DNA of 55,479 nt, taken from contig NZ_LLZI01000230.1 in assembly GCF_001509485.1 (NCBI RefSeq), forward strand, positions 1 to 55,479. Reading direction: 5' to 3'. Under the pieces are notes generated by a model. That model did no database searches. It saw nothing but the letters and a program-made list of their open reading frames with translations, and was not told the origin of the DNA. The stretch's first letter is position 1; every line of letters begins with the position of its first letter. Below, piece after piece: positions 42,592 through 49,909 of the stretch. A program made the translations under genes and the position numbers. This DNA comes from Streptomyces sp. NRRL F-4489. Its GTDB lineage: Bacteria; Actinomycetota; Actinomycetes; Streptomycetales; Streptomycetaceae.

Positions 42592-42853
42592 GCAATATCA
42601 CTTTCGTAGCGAGAAGGGCTTCATGCCGGAAACCCAGGGCGCGCAACGGCACACCTGGCGAACGGGCAGGGAGGGAGCCCGACGTCCCGAGCAGTCGGCT
42701 ACAGCCATGGGCACGCAGGCGCGGCCACTGATGTATCAGCAGCTGACAGCAGCCTTCCCATTGCTTCTTCGCGACGTATGCGCCACTGCCAACTGCGTCC
42801 GCCGCGGCTCCACCACCGAGCACAGCCGCTTGCGAACACCGTCAACGATCCGC
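42592..42853. other. Gap between the integrase remnant and the orphan ORF's terminator
   Basis: I see no gene in this stretch and no tRNA. It should contain the dead promoter of the integrase remnant, on the minus strand. Confidence 0.4.
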
Positions 42854-42884
42854 ACGATCGCCGGTTTGGGTAACCGGCGATCGT
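42854..42884 (-). terminator. Terminator of the orphan low-GC ORF
   Basis: A perfect 13-bp stem (ACGATCGCCGGTT / AACCGGCGATCGT) with a five-base loop, starting three bases after the stop codon at 42888-42890. Seen on the plus strand it is also followed by TATTTTTC, so it could work in both directions. Confidence 0.75.
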
Positions 42885-42887
42885 CGC

Positions 42888-43292
42888 CTATTTTTCGCCC
42901 CGCTCCCAATGGAGGATCGCACTCCACCCCACTGTTTCGGCCCTGTTAGCAGGTTGGCCGACAGGGCAGGTGGGCATGACATCGTTCGCGCCGAGTATCA
43001 ATAGCCCTTCGTCGATTAGACGGTTAAGGCCACGCGACGGGACGAACGTAGCAGCGGAAAGGATGGACCGGGCCGTCTGGGTCAAAAGATGGACCTCCTC
43101 GGGCCGGGACTCAGCAAAGAGATTTCCAAGACGTTGTACGTTGACATCGTCCCGGCGAAGGTTCCAGTCCTTGCGCGAGCTTTCTCCTCTGCCGTGAGCG
43201 AATGCTCTGGTGGCGCTCCGGATTCCACGCTCTGGTTCAACCAAACCCGATCCGCACCAGGCGCTGGGGGGCAAGGCATTGAGCTGGAACAA
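42888..43292 (-). CDS. Orphan hypothetical protein, foreign codon usage
   Basis: A frame of up to 134 codons whose last 80 or so look coding (NVQRLGNLFAESRPEEVHLL, then SILSAATFVPSRGLNRLIDE). Third positions are only about half G/C, and codons such as CTA, TTG and ATA appear, unlike every neighbour. A perfect terminator directly follows the stop, which supports expression at some time. No family recognised; the true start may be internal, for example near 43180. Probably acquired together with the integrative element. Confidence 0.4.
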   Translation of the reverse strand: MFQLNALPPSAWCGSGLVEPERGIRSATRAFAHGRGESSRKDWNLRRDDVNVQRLGNLFAESRPEEVHLLTQTARSILSAATFVPSRGLNRLIDEGLLILGANDVMPTCPVGQPANRAETVGWSAILHWERGEK

Positions 43293-43294
43293 TC

Positions 43295-43667
43295 GGCCTC
43301 GGCCGTCACCGAACTCCTGCGCCGCGAAGCGACGTCCAGTTCCTCATCCGCCTGGCCGCACAGGGCCTCGCCCTCGCCGGCCGGCACATCACAACCGGCC
43401 AGCTCGTCGTCCTCCTGCTCGCCACAGGCAACCGCGCCCCCGGGCCTTCCCCCACCCCGACCTCGCACGCACCCCCAACCACCACCTCACGCTCGGATCC
43501 GGCCTCCACTCCTGCCCGGGAACAGCCCTGCTCTGGATGCAAGGCGAGATCACCCTGGCCGACTGGCCACCCGCATGCCCCGCCTCCGCCTGGCCAGCGA
43601 CACCATCCGCTGGAAGACCACCGCCGGACTCCCCGGGCCACTCCGTCTGCCCGTCCGCTGGGACTGA
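43295..43667 (+). pseudogene. Cytochrome P450 C-terminal remnant with frameshifts
   Basis: Joining three frames reconstructs the last third of a bacterial P450. The pieces are AVTELLRREA, then DVQFLIRLAAQGLALAGRHI and TTGQLVVLLLATGNRAP, then the heme-ligand loop HHLTLGSGLHSCPGTALLW, then MPRLRLASDTIRWKTTAGLP and GPLRLPVRWD. Frame changes fall near 43330, 43440 and 43560. The heme Cys is intact in SCPG but the gene is dead: no N-terminal two thirds are present. Confidence 0.75.
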
Positions 43668-43741
43668 TCTCTCCGCGACTTACGACCCGGTCCGGGACTG
43701 AGGTCGGGGCGTGCTGGTCTGGCGCTTCGGCTGGTGGTTGA

Positions 43742-44593
43742 TCAGTAGGCCATCTGTCGGGCGAGAACCAATCCGGTGCTTGGCTTGCGGCGGGTTGGCC
43801 GCCAGGCGGAGCGGTCCGAGGTCAGTGAAGCGATCGCGCGATGGGTCTCGGCGTAGTCCTCACGCCGACCGGTGTAACGCTGGAGCGGCCGCCACTGCCG
43901 TAGTTCGGCATGGGCGTGCTCGGCGCAGATCCGATCCGAGGACTGCCGTCGGCGCATCTCCCGCCATGCGTACTGGTCGCCGAGCGGTGTTGTCGTCGTG
44001 CGGCTTCTTCGGCGGGGCGCTGACCTGGCCAGGGAATTCGTTGGCCAGGCCCCGGTAGCCCTCACCGACCTCGGCTCCCGGTACCGGGCGTAGCCGGAAC
44101 TGCTCGGCGATGCCCTCGGCGCGCATCGCGGTCTGGTCGTGCATGCGGCCCGGCCGGTCCGCGCCGGACCACAGCAGACGACCCTGGCCGTCGCTGACGG
44201 TGGTGGTCTTGATGGTGTTCTGCTTCTTCTTGCCCGAGACGAAGGCCCGTCGTCCGGGACGGTTGGTCTTGGGCCGGCGGACCTGAGTGGGCTCCGTGGA
44301 TCCTCAGCCGGATCCCCTCGGCTTCCGCGTGGGCGAACACGTCCGCCAGGGTATGCAGCCGCATCCCGGGGCGGTCAGGGACGGCGAAGCCGCTCGCCGC
44401 CAGGAGCGGGTGGATCTCGCCGATGGAGCGGGAGACCGTGGAGCGGGCCGTGCCGTACAGCTCGGCGAGCGCGGCGTGCCGGAGCCCCGTTTTGCGCAGA
44501 GGGGCCAGGGCGACCAGCACCCGGCGGGCGAATACCAAGTCGGGGTTCGGTCCGGCACCGGCGGCCCCCTCGATGTCACCCACCGAGAAACTC
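43742..44593 (-). pseudogene. IS transposase remnant (IS5-like DDE family), frameshifted
   Basis: Three frames read leftwards make one transposase. First FARRVLVALAPLRKTGLRHA, then ALAELYGTARSTVSRSIGEI (the helix-turn-helix). Then MHDQTAMRAEGIAEQFRLRP and EGYRGLANEFPGQVSAPPKK. Then GDQYAWREMRRRQSSDRICA and LQRYTGRREDYAETHRAIAS. Two frameshifts, near 44270 and 44000, kill it. I could not define terminal inverted repeats. Its right side abuts an NRAMP-type gene fragment at about 44594. Confidence 0.75.
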
Positions 44594-44725
44594 GCCTGGC
44601 GCATGCCGCCCCTGGCGCTCCCGAAGCCCGTGCGCTGGTCCGCGGGCACCCGACTGGGCATGATGGCCCTGCGCGGGTATCTGATCCTGAGCGCTCTCCT
44701 GCTGCTCATCAAGGCGATCAAGTAG
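44594..44725 (+). pseudogene. C-terminal fragment of an NRAMP-type metal transporter gene
   Basis: The last 43 codons before TAG read WRMPPLALPKPV, then TRLGMMALRGYLILSALLLL, then IKAIK. They align with the end of the intact-ended NRAMP-type protein encoded at 46579-47670 (WRMPPLDTLARPT, then GRKIGMGALRTYLLVAMVLV). The rest of the gene is gone and IS sequence begins immediately upstream. A small hairpin (GACCGG-GAAG-CCGGTC, 44731-44746) may be its old terminator. Confidence 0.7.
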
Positions 44726-44812
44726 TGCCTGACCGGGAAGCCGGTCCGCACGCAAACGCCGGCCCGGCGGAACCCGCGCGACCACCCTCACGACAGGCCG
44801 GACCGGTTGCTG

Positions 44813-45532
44813 CTAGGCGTCGTCATCGGGGTGCTCTTCCCCGTGCCAGTGCAGGTCGCGCACACCCGGCTCCAAGGACAGCCGGGCGATGACCGGTTCC
44901 AGCGCCGGCGCAAGATCTCCCGTGATCACGACGGTGGCCAGTACCGCGGTGTCCGCTCCCTCCTGCTGCCGGCGTGAGCGCAGCGCGGTCGGAACCAGAC
45001 CGCTGGCCGCCAGCGCCTGAAGCAGCAAGGCACGGAGATGACCCTCGTCGCGCCGGTCGCACACCACGTGGACGGTCGCACGTGACGCGGCGTCGGGGTC
45101 GCTCCCGGCGGCCGGCGCGCGGTCGAGCAGGCGGCCGGCCGGGCGCAGCAGGAGGTGAACGGCGAGGATCGTGAGCGTGCCGAGCACCGCGAGAACGAGC
45201 CTGCCGGAGGCGGCCAGCACGCCGACGGCGGCCGAACACCACAGCGTGGCGGCGGTGTTGAGACCTCGCACTCCGGCACCGTCCCGCAGGATCACTCCGC
45301 CGCCGAGGAAGCCGATACCGGAGACGACGTAGGAAGCGACCCTGGTGGGGCTTCCCGCGTCACCGACCGCCGCGCTGTACAGGACGAACAGCGTGGCCCC
45401 TGTCGCTACCAGCGCGTTGGTGCGCAGGCCCGCCATCCGGGCTCGCCACTGCCGCTCAACGCCGATCAAGGCTCCACAGGCCACTCCTGTGGCGAGCCGG
45501 ATCAGGAACTCGAAAGTGGTCAGGGTGTGCAC
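44813..45532 (-). CDS. MgtC/SapB-family membrane protein
   Basis: A 239-residue protein with four or five membrane segments carrying the MgtC signatures GALIGVERQWRARMAGLRTN, SYVVSGIGFLGGGVILRDGA and GVRGLNTAATLWCSAAVG. A cytoplasmic ACT-like C-terminal domain of about 90 residues follows. MgtC proteins support growth in low magnesium, and neighbouring genes sit behind a magnesium riboswitch. GTG 45532 lies inside the end of the upstream gene (13-bp overlap), so translation is coupled. Confidence 0.92.
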   Translation of the reverse strand: MHTLTTFEFLIRLATGVACGALIGVERQWRARMAGLRTNALVATGATLFVLYSAAVGDAGSPTRVASYVVSGIGFLGGGVILRDGAGVRGLNTAATLWCSAAVGVLAASGRLVLAVLGTLTILAVHLLLRPAGRLLDRAPAAGSDPDAASRATVHVVCDRRDEGHLRALLLQALAASGLVPTALRSRRQQEGADTAVLATVVITGDLAPALEPVIARLSLEPGVRDLHWHGEEHPDDDA

Positions 45533-45933
45533 GGCGCACCTTCTTCGCTGTCGGCGTGGGACGGCAGGGGCGCCATGCAGCGCCCTGGTGGGGTGTCGTC
45601 CGACGGTCGGAGGTCCCAGCGAACGGCATGGACACCGGGATCGAGCCATACGAGGGTGAGGACGCGCCCCAGCGTCGCGGTGACCGGGCCGGCTATGGCC
45701 GCGGTGGCTTCCAGGGCGGTGGATCCGGGATCGGTGTCCCGGGAGTGCAGGTGAAGGAGGTCCACGCCCGGCCCGCCGAGGGCCTGCCTGAGCAAGGCGC
45801 GGACGCGGGGCTCTTCGCCGTCGTCGCAGACGGTGTGCACTACGGCGTGCACCGGGGCGCCGATGGCGGCCGGCGGCGTGCGGCCGACCAGTCGTTCAAC
45901 GGAACCCATCAGCAGGCGAGGCAGCACGGTCAT
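45520..45933 (-). CDS. Free-standing MgtC C-terminal (ACT-like) domain
   Basis: A 137-residue soluble protein. Residues 30-115 (VHAVVHTVCDDGEEPRVRAL, then LRQALGGPGVDLLHLHSRDT) parallel the C-terminal domain of the adjacent MgtC (VHVVCDRRDEGHLRALLLQA). The first 22 residues (TVLPRLLMGSVERLVGRTPP) even match the last bit of the MgtC membrane part. ATG 45933 has GAGAGGAGG seven bases upstream, so it should be translated. It is either a truncated paralogue or a regulatory subunit of the MgtC encoded next. Confidence 0.8.
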   Translation of the reverse strand: MTVLPRLLMGSVERLVGRTPPAAIGAPVHAVVHTVCDDGEEPRVRALLRQALGGPGVDLLHLHSRDTDPGSTALEATAAIAGPVTATLGRVLTLVWLDPGVHAVRWDLRPSDDTPPGRCMAPLPSHADSEEGAPCTP

Positions 45934-46082
45934 GTCGGCGCCTCCTCTCTGTGGTCGAAGCGGCAGTGCCGGCTCATTCGTCCTGGTGTCGGGTGGCACT
46001 CAGATGTACCCGCCGAGCGGGCCGGCCGAGCCGCCCGTGCGCAGCGCCCGTGCGGGGGCGGGCAGGCCGCTGTGCGTGCCGG

Positions 46083-46454
46083 TCAGCCGAGCGGTTCGAG
46101 GAATTCCAGGCGGTTGCCGACCGGGTCCTGGGTGACGAAGCGGCGGTAGCCGGGAAGGCTGGTGTTCCAGACGACCGGGGCGCCGAACGCTTCCAGTCGG
46201 GCGGCGAGCGCGTCGAGGCCGACGACGCGGACCGCAGGGTGGGCCTTGCGGGGCGGGCGGTAGCCGTCCTCGATGCCGACGTGGATCTCCAGACGGCCGC
46301 CGTCGGCCGCGGCGAACCAGCAGTCCCCGCGCCGGGCGAGCGCGGGAGGCCGGGGTATCTCCACCATCTGCAGGGCGGTGAGGTAGAAGCTGCGCAGTAC
46401 GTCCTGGGAACCGGCCGGGGCGGCGAGCTGGACGTGGTCGAGTGCGGCGAGCAT
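46083..46454 (-). CDS. VOC-family (glyoxalase-like) protein
   Basis: A 123-residue single VOC domain: ALDHVQLAAPAGSQDVLRSF at the start and GYRRFVTQDPVGNRLEFLEP at the end, with metal-site positions His and Glu conserved. The substrate cannot be deduced. ATG 46454 has GGAGG about ten bases upstream. It lies between the NRAMP-type gene and the MgtC pair, same strand, possibly the same transcript. Confidence 0.88.
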   Translation of the reverse strand: MLAALDHVQLAAPAGSQDVLRSFYLTALQMVEIPRPPALARRGDCWFAAADGGRLEIHVGIEDGYRPPRKAHPAVRVVGLDALAARLEAFGAPVVWNTSLPGYRRFVTQDPVGNRLEFLEPLG

Positions 46455-46578
46455 GACGAAGGGACCTCCGTTCTCAGGGTGGGGAGGGGGCGGCGATCGG
46501 GCTGCGGCGCGACCGCCACACCCCGTGGGGGAGGCGATACGGGGGCGGTCGGGGGCGGGACGCCGCCCGAGCGACTGC

Positions 46579-47670
46579 CTACTGTCCGAGGGCGACCTGG
46601 ACGATCTTGATGATGACCAGGACCATCGCGACCAGGAGATACGTGCGCAGCGCGCCCATGCCGATCTTGCGGCCGGTGGACATGGTGGGCCGGGCAAGGG
46701 TGTCGAGGGGCGGCATCCGCCAGTTGTCGCGGCCGGTGCGGTCGATCGGGTCCTCCTTGGTACCGGTACGCCGACGGGTGAAGGAGTAACCGGCCGCGAG
46801 GATCCCGATGACGCCGCAGCCGGCCATGATGTCGAGGATCGCGGTGGAGCTGATGCCGGGGAACAGCACCGAGGCGGTCAGGATGACGGACAGGGTGACC
46901 AGGACACCCACCACCGCCGACGTGAACGCGTTGGTCTTCGGCCCATTCGCCCACGGGCCCAGGACGGCCCTGTCGTTGCACAGCAGCAGCAGGAAAACCG
47001 ACGCCGGGATGGCCGGCACCGCGAAGTCGTGGACCATCTGCGAGGTCTTCGGGTGGACCATGAAGTAGAGGGGGACCAGGAGGAGAGACCCTGCGCACAG
47101 GGCGATCGCGACGCGTTCGAAGCGGCGGAAGGAGCCGGTGAACGCGGAGGCGATGATCACGGCGGCGGCCAGGAGCACCGCTCCTGCCTTGGGCAGCCCC
47201 AGATAACCGGCCGCCAGCGTGATGCCGATGAACTCCGTGACCAGCGTGAGCGCGTTCAGCAGGAACAGGTCGATCACGCTGAACGCACCCCAGAACTTCC
47301 CGAACCGCTCGAGAATCAGGCGGGCGTGGCCGACACCGGTGACCGCGCCCAGGCGCAGCACCATCTCCTGGTTGACGTACAGGACGGGCACGAGGAGCAG
47401 CAGGGTCCACAGCAGGCTGGTGCCGTAGTTCTGCCCGGCCTGGCCGTAGGTGTCGAAGGCGCCGGCGTCGTTGTCGCCAACCATCACGATCAGGCCGGGG
47501 CCGGCTATCGCGAGCAGTGTCTTGAACTTGGCCGTCAGACCTAGGCGTTCACCGGTGTCGTGCTGCTTGATGGTGCCCAGCGCGCCCTGGATGTCACCGA
47601 GGTGCGCCTCGTCCAGGACGGCGGAGCGCGACGCGCGGGCAGCTGCGGGGCCGGTGGTCAGGTCGGTCAT
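46579..47670 (-). CDS. NRAMP-type divalent metal transporter, apparently lacking its middle
   Basis: A 363-residue membrane protein. The N-terminal half is normal for the family, with the metal-site helix MVGDNDAGAFDTYGQAGQNY (DND at 66-68) and ERFGKFWGAFSVIDLFLLNA. The C-terminal quarter is also normal (SVFLLLLCNDRAVLGPWANG, then the end GRKIGMGALRTYLLVAMVLV). From memory of the family, about 150 residues that usually lie between them, including the second metal-site helix, are absent; the apparent join is at residues 221-223 (genome about 47007). The frame is kept. M-box control suggests a magnesium-type substrate (NRAMP-related Mg transporter). ATG 47670 has GGGAGG upstream. Confidence 0.82.
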   Translation of the reverse strand: MTDLTTGPAAARASRSAVLDEAHLGDIQGALGTIKQHDTGERLGLTAKFKTLLAIAGPGLIVMVGDNDAGAFDTYGQAGQNYGTSLLWTLLLLVPVLYVNQEMVLRLGAVTGVGHARLILERFGKFWGAFSVIDLFLLNALTLVTEFIGITLAAGYLGLPKAGAVLLAAAVIIASAFTGSFRRFERVAIALCAGSLLLVPLYFMVHPKTSQMVHDFAVPAIPASVFLLLLCNDRAVLGPWANGPKTNAFTSAVVGVLVTLSVILTASVLFPGISSTAILDIMAGCGVIGILAAGYSFTRRRTGTKEDPIDRTGRDNWRMPPLDTLARPTMSTGRKIGMGALRTYLLVAMVLVIIKIVQVALGQ

Positions 47671-47681
47671 GAGAGAGCCTC

Positions 47682-47710
47682 CCAACCTCCCCCGGAAGGG
47701 GAGGAGTTGG
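47682..47710 (-). promoter_or_regulatory. Hairpin abutting the NRAMP-type gene's ribosome binding site
   Basis: Arms CCAACCTCCCC (47682-47692) and GGGGAGG-AG-TTGG (47698-47710) form an 11-bp stem with a two-base bulge and five-base loop. The Shine-Dalgarno sequence (GGGAGG, 47678-47683 reading leftwards) overlaps its base, so folding could limit initiation. Confidence 0.45.
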
Positions 47711-47819
47711 CGGCACGCGGAACTCTGCGGGCGCGTCAAGGCAGCCCAGCCACGCGCGGCAGCCCAAGGGGCCGCACGGGTGCTGGAGCAGCGAACGTGT
47801 CCGTGTGGGGTGAGTGCTG

Positions 47820-47897
47820 TCAGCGCGTACCGAGGACGGGCGAGGTCGATCGGGTGCGGGGCCGACTGTGACCCGGACTACTGCCTTGGCAATCCAT
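47820..47897 (-). CDS. 25-residue leader ORF downstream of the M-box
   Basis: ATG 47897 has a perfect Shine-Dalgarno (GGAAGGAGG, 47906-47914 reading leftwards) eight bases away, stronger than that of the transporter gene itself. It encodes MDCQGSSPGHSRPRTRSTSP and VLGTR. It is rich in Ser, Pro and Arg. It lies between the M-box and the transporter start (150 bases before it). Enterobacterial mgtA and mycobacterial M-box leaders also carry short ORFs whose translation modulates downstream transcription, so a similar role is inferred here. Confidence 0.55.
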   Translation of the reverse strand: MDCQGSSPGHSRPRTRSTSPVLGTR

Positions 47898-47985
47898 CTC
47901 TCTCGCCTCCTTCCGGCCGGAGCGCACGCGGGCGCTGAACGACGCGGCAAGGAGCGGACCGGCCCAGGCGGCCGGTTCACCCCAA

Positions 47986-48135
47986 CTCGTCAGAGCTTTG
48001 GCACTGCACGGCGTAATCCCCTGGGGAAGCCACTTGGGGTCACCCCTTAGGCCGGGGAGACCTGTCCTGAACCTGGGCGTCTCTCGACGTCGTCGGGTCA
48101 GTGGCCTGTGTCCGTACAGACGCCTCACCGAACGA
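47986..48135 (-). ncRNA. M-box (ykoK leader) magnesium riboswitch
   Basis: Reading leftwards, the conserved blocks of the ykoK leader appear in order: GGTGAGGC (48122-48129), ACGTCGAGAGACGCC (about 48076-48090), ACAGGTCTC, CCTAAGGGGTGA (about 48040-48051) and AGTGCCAAAGCTC near 47993-48005. In this RNA class bound magnesium compacts the fold and lowers expression of downstream transport genes. Here the downstream genes are the leader ORF and the NRAMP-type transporter. Confidence 0.88.
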
Positions 48136-48158
48136 GGTGCCTTCTGCAAACCTCCAGA

Positions 48159-48189
48159 AGCATAGCCGCATACTTGCAAGATCACGCAA
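48159..48189 (-). promoter_or_regulatory. Candidate promoter of the M-box transcript
   Basis: TTGCGT (48184-48189), a 19-bp spacer and TATGCT (48159-48164), read leftwards. It would start transcription about 15-20 bases before the first M-box helix. Confidence 0.45.
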
Positions 48190-48199
48190 CCATTTCGCC

Positions 48200-48858
48200 C
48201 GATCCTTGACGCGACGCGAGGGAAACGTGATGCAGGATATGACCGGGCATGAGGCCGGACACCGGGTGCCCCGATACCTGTCCAATTCCAACATTGCCTG
48301 GATGCGAGGCGCCGAGGTGCGGGCCTTGGCCGCCAGCCCCACGCGACGGCCGAGGTAGTGATCGGCGACCGGGTGAGAGTCCCCCGGCCTTGCCGCCGAC
48401 GCGGCTGGAGGGAAACCGGACAGGCGGCACGCCGCCGTCACCCTGGAAGAAGATCAAGAACGGGATCCCGAACGTGGTGCTCTCCGTGCGTTCGTCGAGG
48501 GGCACGGCCAGCGGGTGGCAGCCTGCGGCTGGAGTCGCTCGGATGGTCCATGGCCCCGTCTCATCTCAAGATCTGCCACGTATCGTCAGCCGCTGTCGGT
48601 AGCGACGAACCCTGCGCCCGCTCGTCTACTCTGCCCGGCCTGTGGTGCCTCATCCGCGCAAACGCCGACTGGGGCGTGTCCTGAGCGGCCATCCGCAGGG
48701 CCGGACGGGGCTGTTGTGGTCTTCGCGGCAACGAGGCTGGCGTAGCCGGCCTGGTGGGAGTGGGTGAGCCTGGCCGGAGCGGGACCACCGGGCACCCGTC
48801 CCGTGGCCGACGCCGATTATCTCACCGCACGAGACACGAAAATCTATGTCGGCCGAAG
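48200..48858. other. About 660 bp without a supported gene
   Basis: Lies between the M-box promoter (leftward) and the promoter of the MerR leader (rightward). Open frames are short and none has recognisable protein character. One plus-strand piece (WKKIKNGIPNVVLSVRSSRG, about 48452-48510) looks protein-like but lacks a start and context. Probably decayed sequence. Confidence 0.4.
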
Positions 48859-48887
48859 TAGACATTAGGAAGCGGTGGGGCTATGGT
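48859..48887 (+). promoter_or_regulatory. Promoter of the MerR-type gene's long leader
   Basis: TAGACA (48859-48864), a spacer of exactly 17 bp, and TATGGT (48882-48887). This predicts transcription from about 48894. Confidence 0.65.
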
Positions 48888-48893
48888 TTCTCT

Positions 48894-49519
48894 CGTAGCC
48901 AGAGGGACAACAAGGACCGGCAGACACGAACGCCGGGCAGCAGTACCGCAGTTGCAGTTCGCAGGACGGTGCGGTGGTGGAGTTTCGAAGCCAGGGTTGT
49001 TGCAGGACGGCGACGGGGCTGACGGCCGGACCGGGCGGCCCGCAGTGATAAGGGGCTGCCGTGAGCAGTACCGCAGTTCACGCATGAGCAGGACACGCAA
49101 GTGCAGTACTCAGCAGTGAAGGCCAAGTGAGCAGCACCTCGGTGAAGGCGTCGGCTGCGGGCGCACGCACCGGGAGGTTCGGCAGTGGGGTTCTGAGCCA
49201 GAGCAGACGCAGGACGGGCAACGGGGCTGGCTGCCGAAGAGTGGTAAGTGTTTGATCCCAGAGGGAAGAACGGAGGAACCAGGCGCCATCAGGATCGCCT
49301 GGGCGGAGACTTGAGCCCGGGTACCGCAGAACATCGATAGTGAGGTGGTCTCCGGTCAAGCAACCGCGATCCCCGCACCCCCGACAGCGGTCAGGTCGGG
49401 CCAGCGGAAGCAGAAGGCCGGCGCAGTACCAGGGCCGGCAGATGGTGTAGCAGTTCCTTCGGGGCCCGGGTGTCATATGGCACCCGGGCCCCTCCACGCG
49501 TTCCACAACAGAGGTGCAA
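48894..49519 (+). ncRNA. About 625-nt repeat-rich 5' leader ending in a strong hairpin
   Basis: From the predicted start to the MerR-type ATG there is no long coding frame. The leader contains a 15-bp exact repeat AGCAGTACCGCAGTT at 48939 and 49064, and three copies of GCAGGACGG (48961, 49002 and 49209), the last two extending into related GACGGGGCTG-type sequence. It ends with a perfect 12-bp stem GGGGCCCGGGTG / CACCCGGGCCCC (49461-49492, eight-base loop) 27 bases before the ATG. I believe a similar leader precedes homologous genes in other streptomycetes. It is probably a structured regulatory RNA; the hairpin could act as an attenuator. Confidence 0.6.
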
Positions 49520-49852
49520 ATGACACCAGACGACTCGTTCGGCCGTCTCGACGACGACGATTACCCCGCCTACACCATGGGCCGGGCCGCCGCGATGCTC
49601 GGCACCACCCAGGGCTTCCTCCGCGCCGTCGGCGAAGCCCGCCTGATCACCCCGCTACGTTCCGAGGGCGGCCACCGCCGCTACTCGCGCTATCAGCTGC
49701 GCATCGCCGCCCGAGCCCGGGAACTCGTCGACCAGGGCACCCCCATCGAGGCCGCCTGCCGCATCGTCGTCCTCGAAGACCAGCTCGAAGAAGCCCGGCG
49801 TATCAACGCCGAGTACCGCCGCACCGCACCCCAGCCTGCAACCGGCGATTGA
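49520..49852 (+). CDS. MerR-type helix-turn-helix regulator
   Basis: A 110-residue protein with a MerR/BldC-like winged helix (YTMGRAAAMLGTTQGFLRAV, then LITPLRSEGGHRRYSRYQLR) followed by a helical coiled region (AACRIVVLEDQLEEARRINA) that should dimerise. No effector domain is present. The ATG at 49520 has GAGG five bases upstream. It heads the cold-shock cluster and sits behind the long leader RNA. Confidence 0.85.
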   Translation: MTPDDSFGRLDDDDYPAYTMGRAAAMLGTTQGFLRAVGEARLITPLRSEGGHRRYSRYQLRIAARARELVDQGTPIEAACRIVVLEDQLEEARRINAEYRRTAPQPATGD

Positions 49853-49909
49853 CCTGCGGTCGCGGCAACCTTCCGGCGTTCTCCTTCCACCGGTTCCCCG
49901 CATGAGCGC

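Noticed and set aside
42854..42895. A plus-strand terminator with a T-run and no gene in front of it (possible small RNA)
   Set aside because: The hairpin begins three bases after the stop of a minus-strand ORF, which explains it more simply. The T-run on the other strand is the AAA/TAG end of that ORF.
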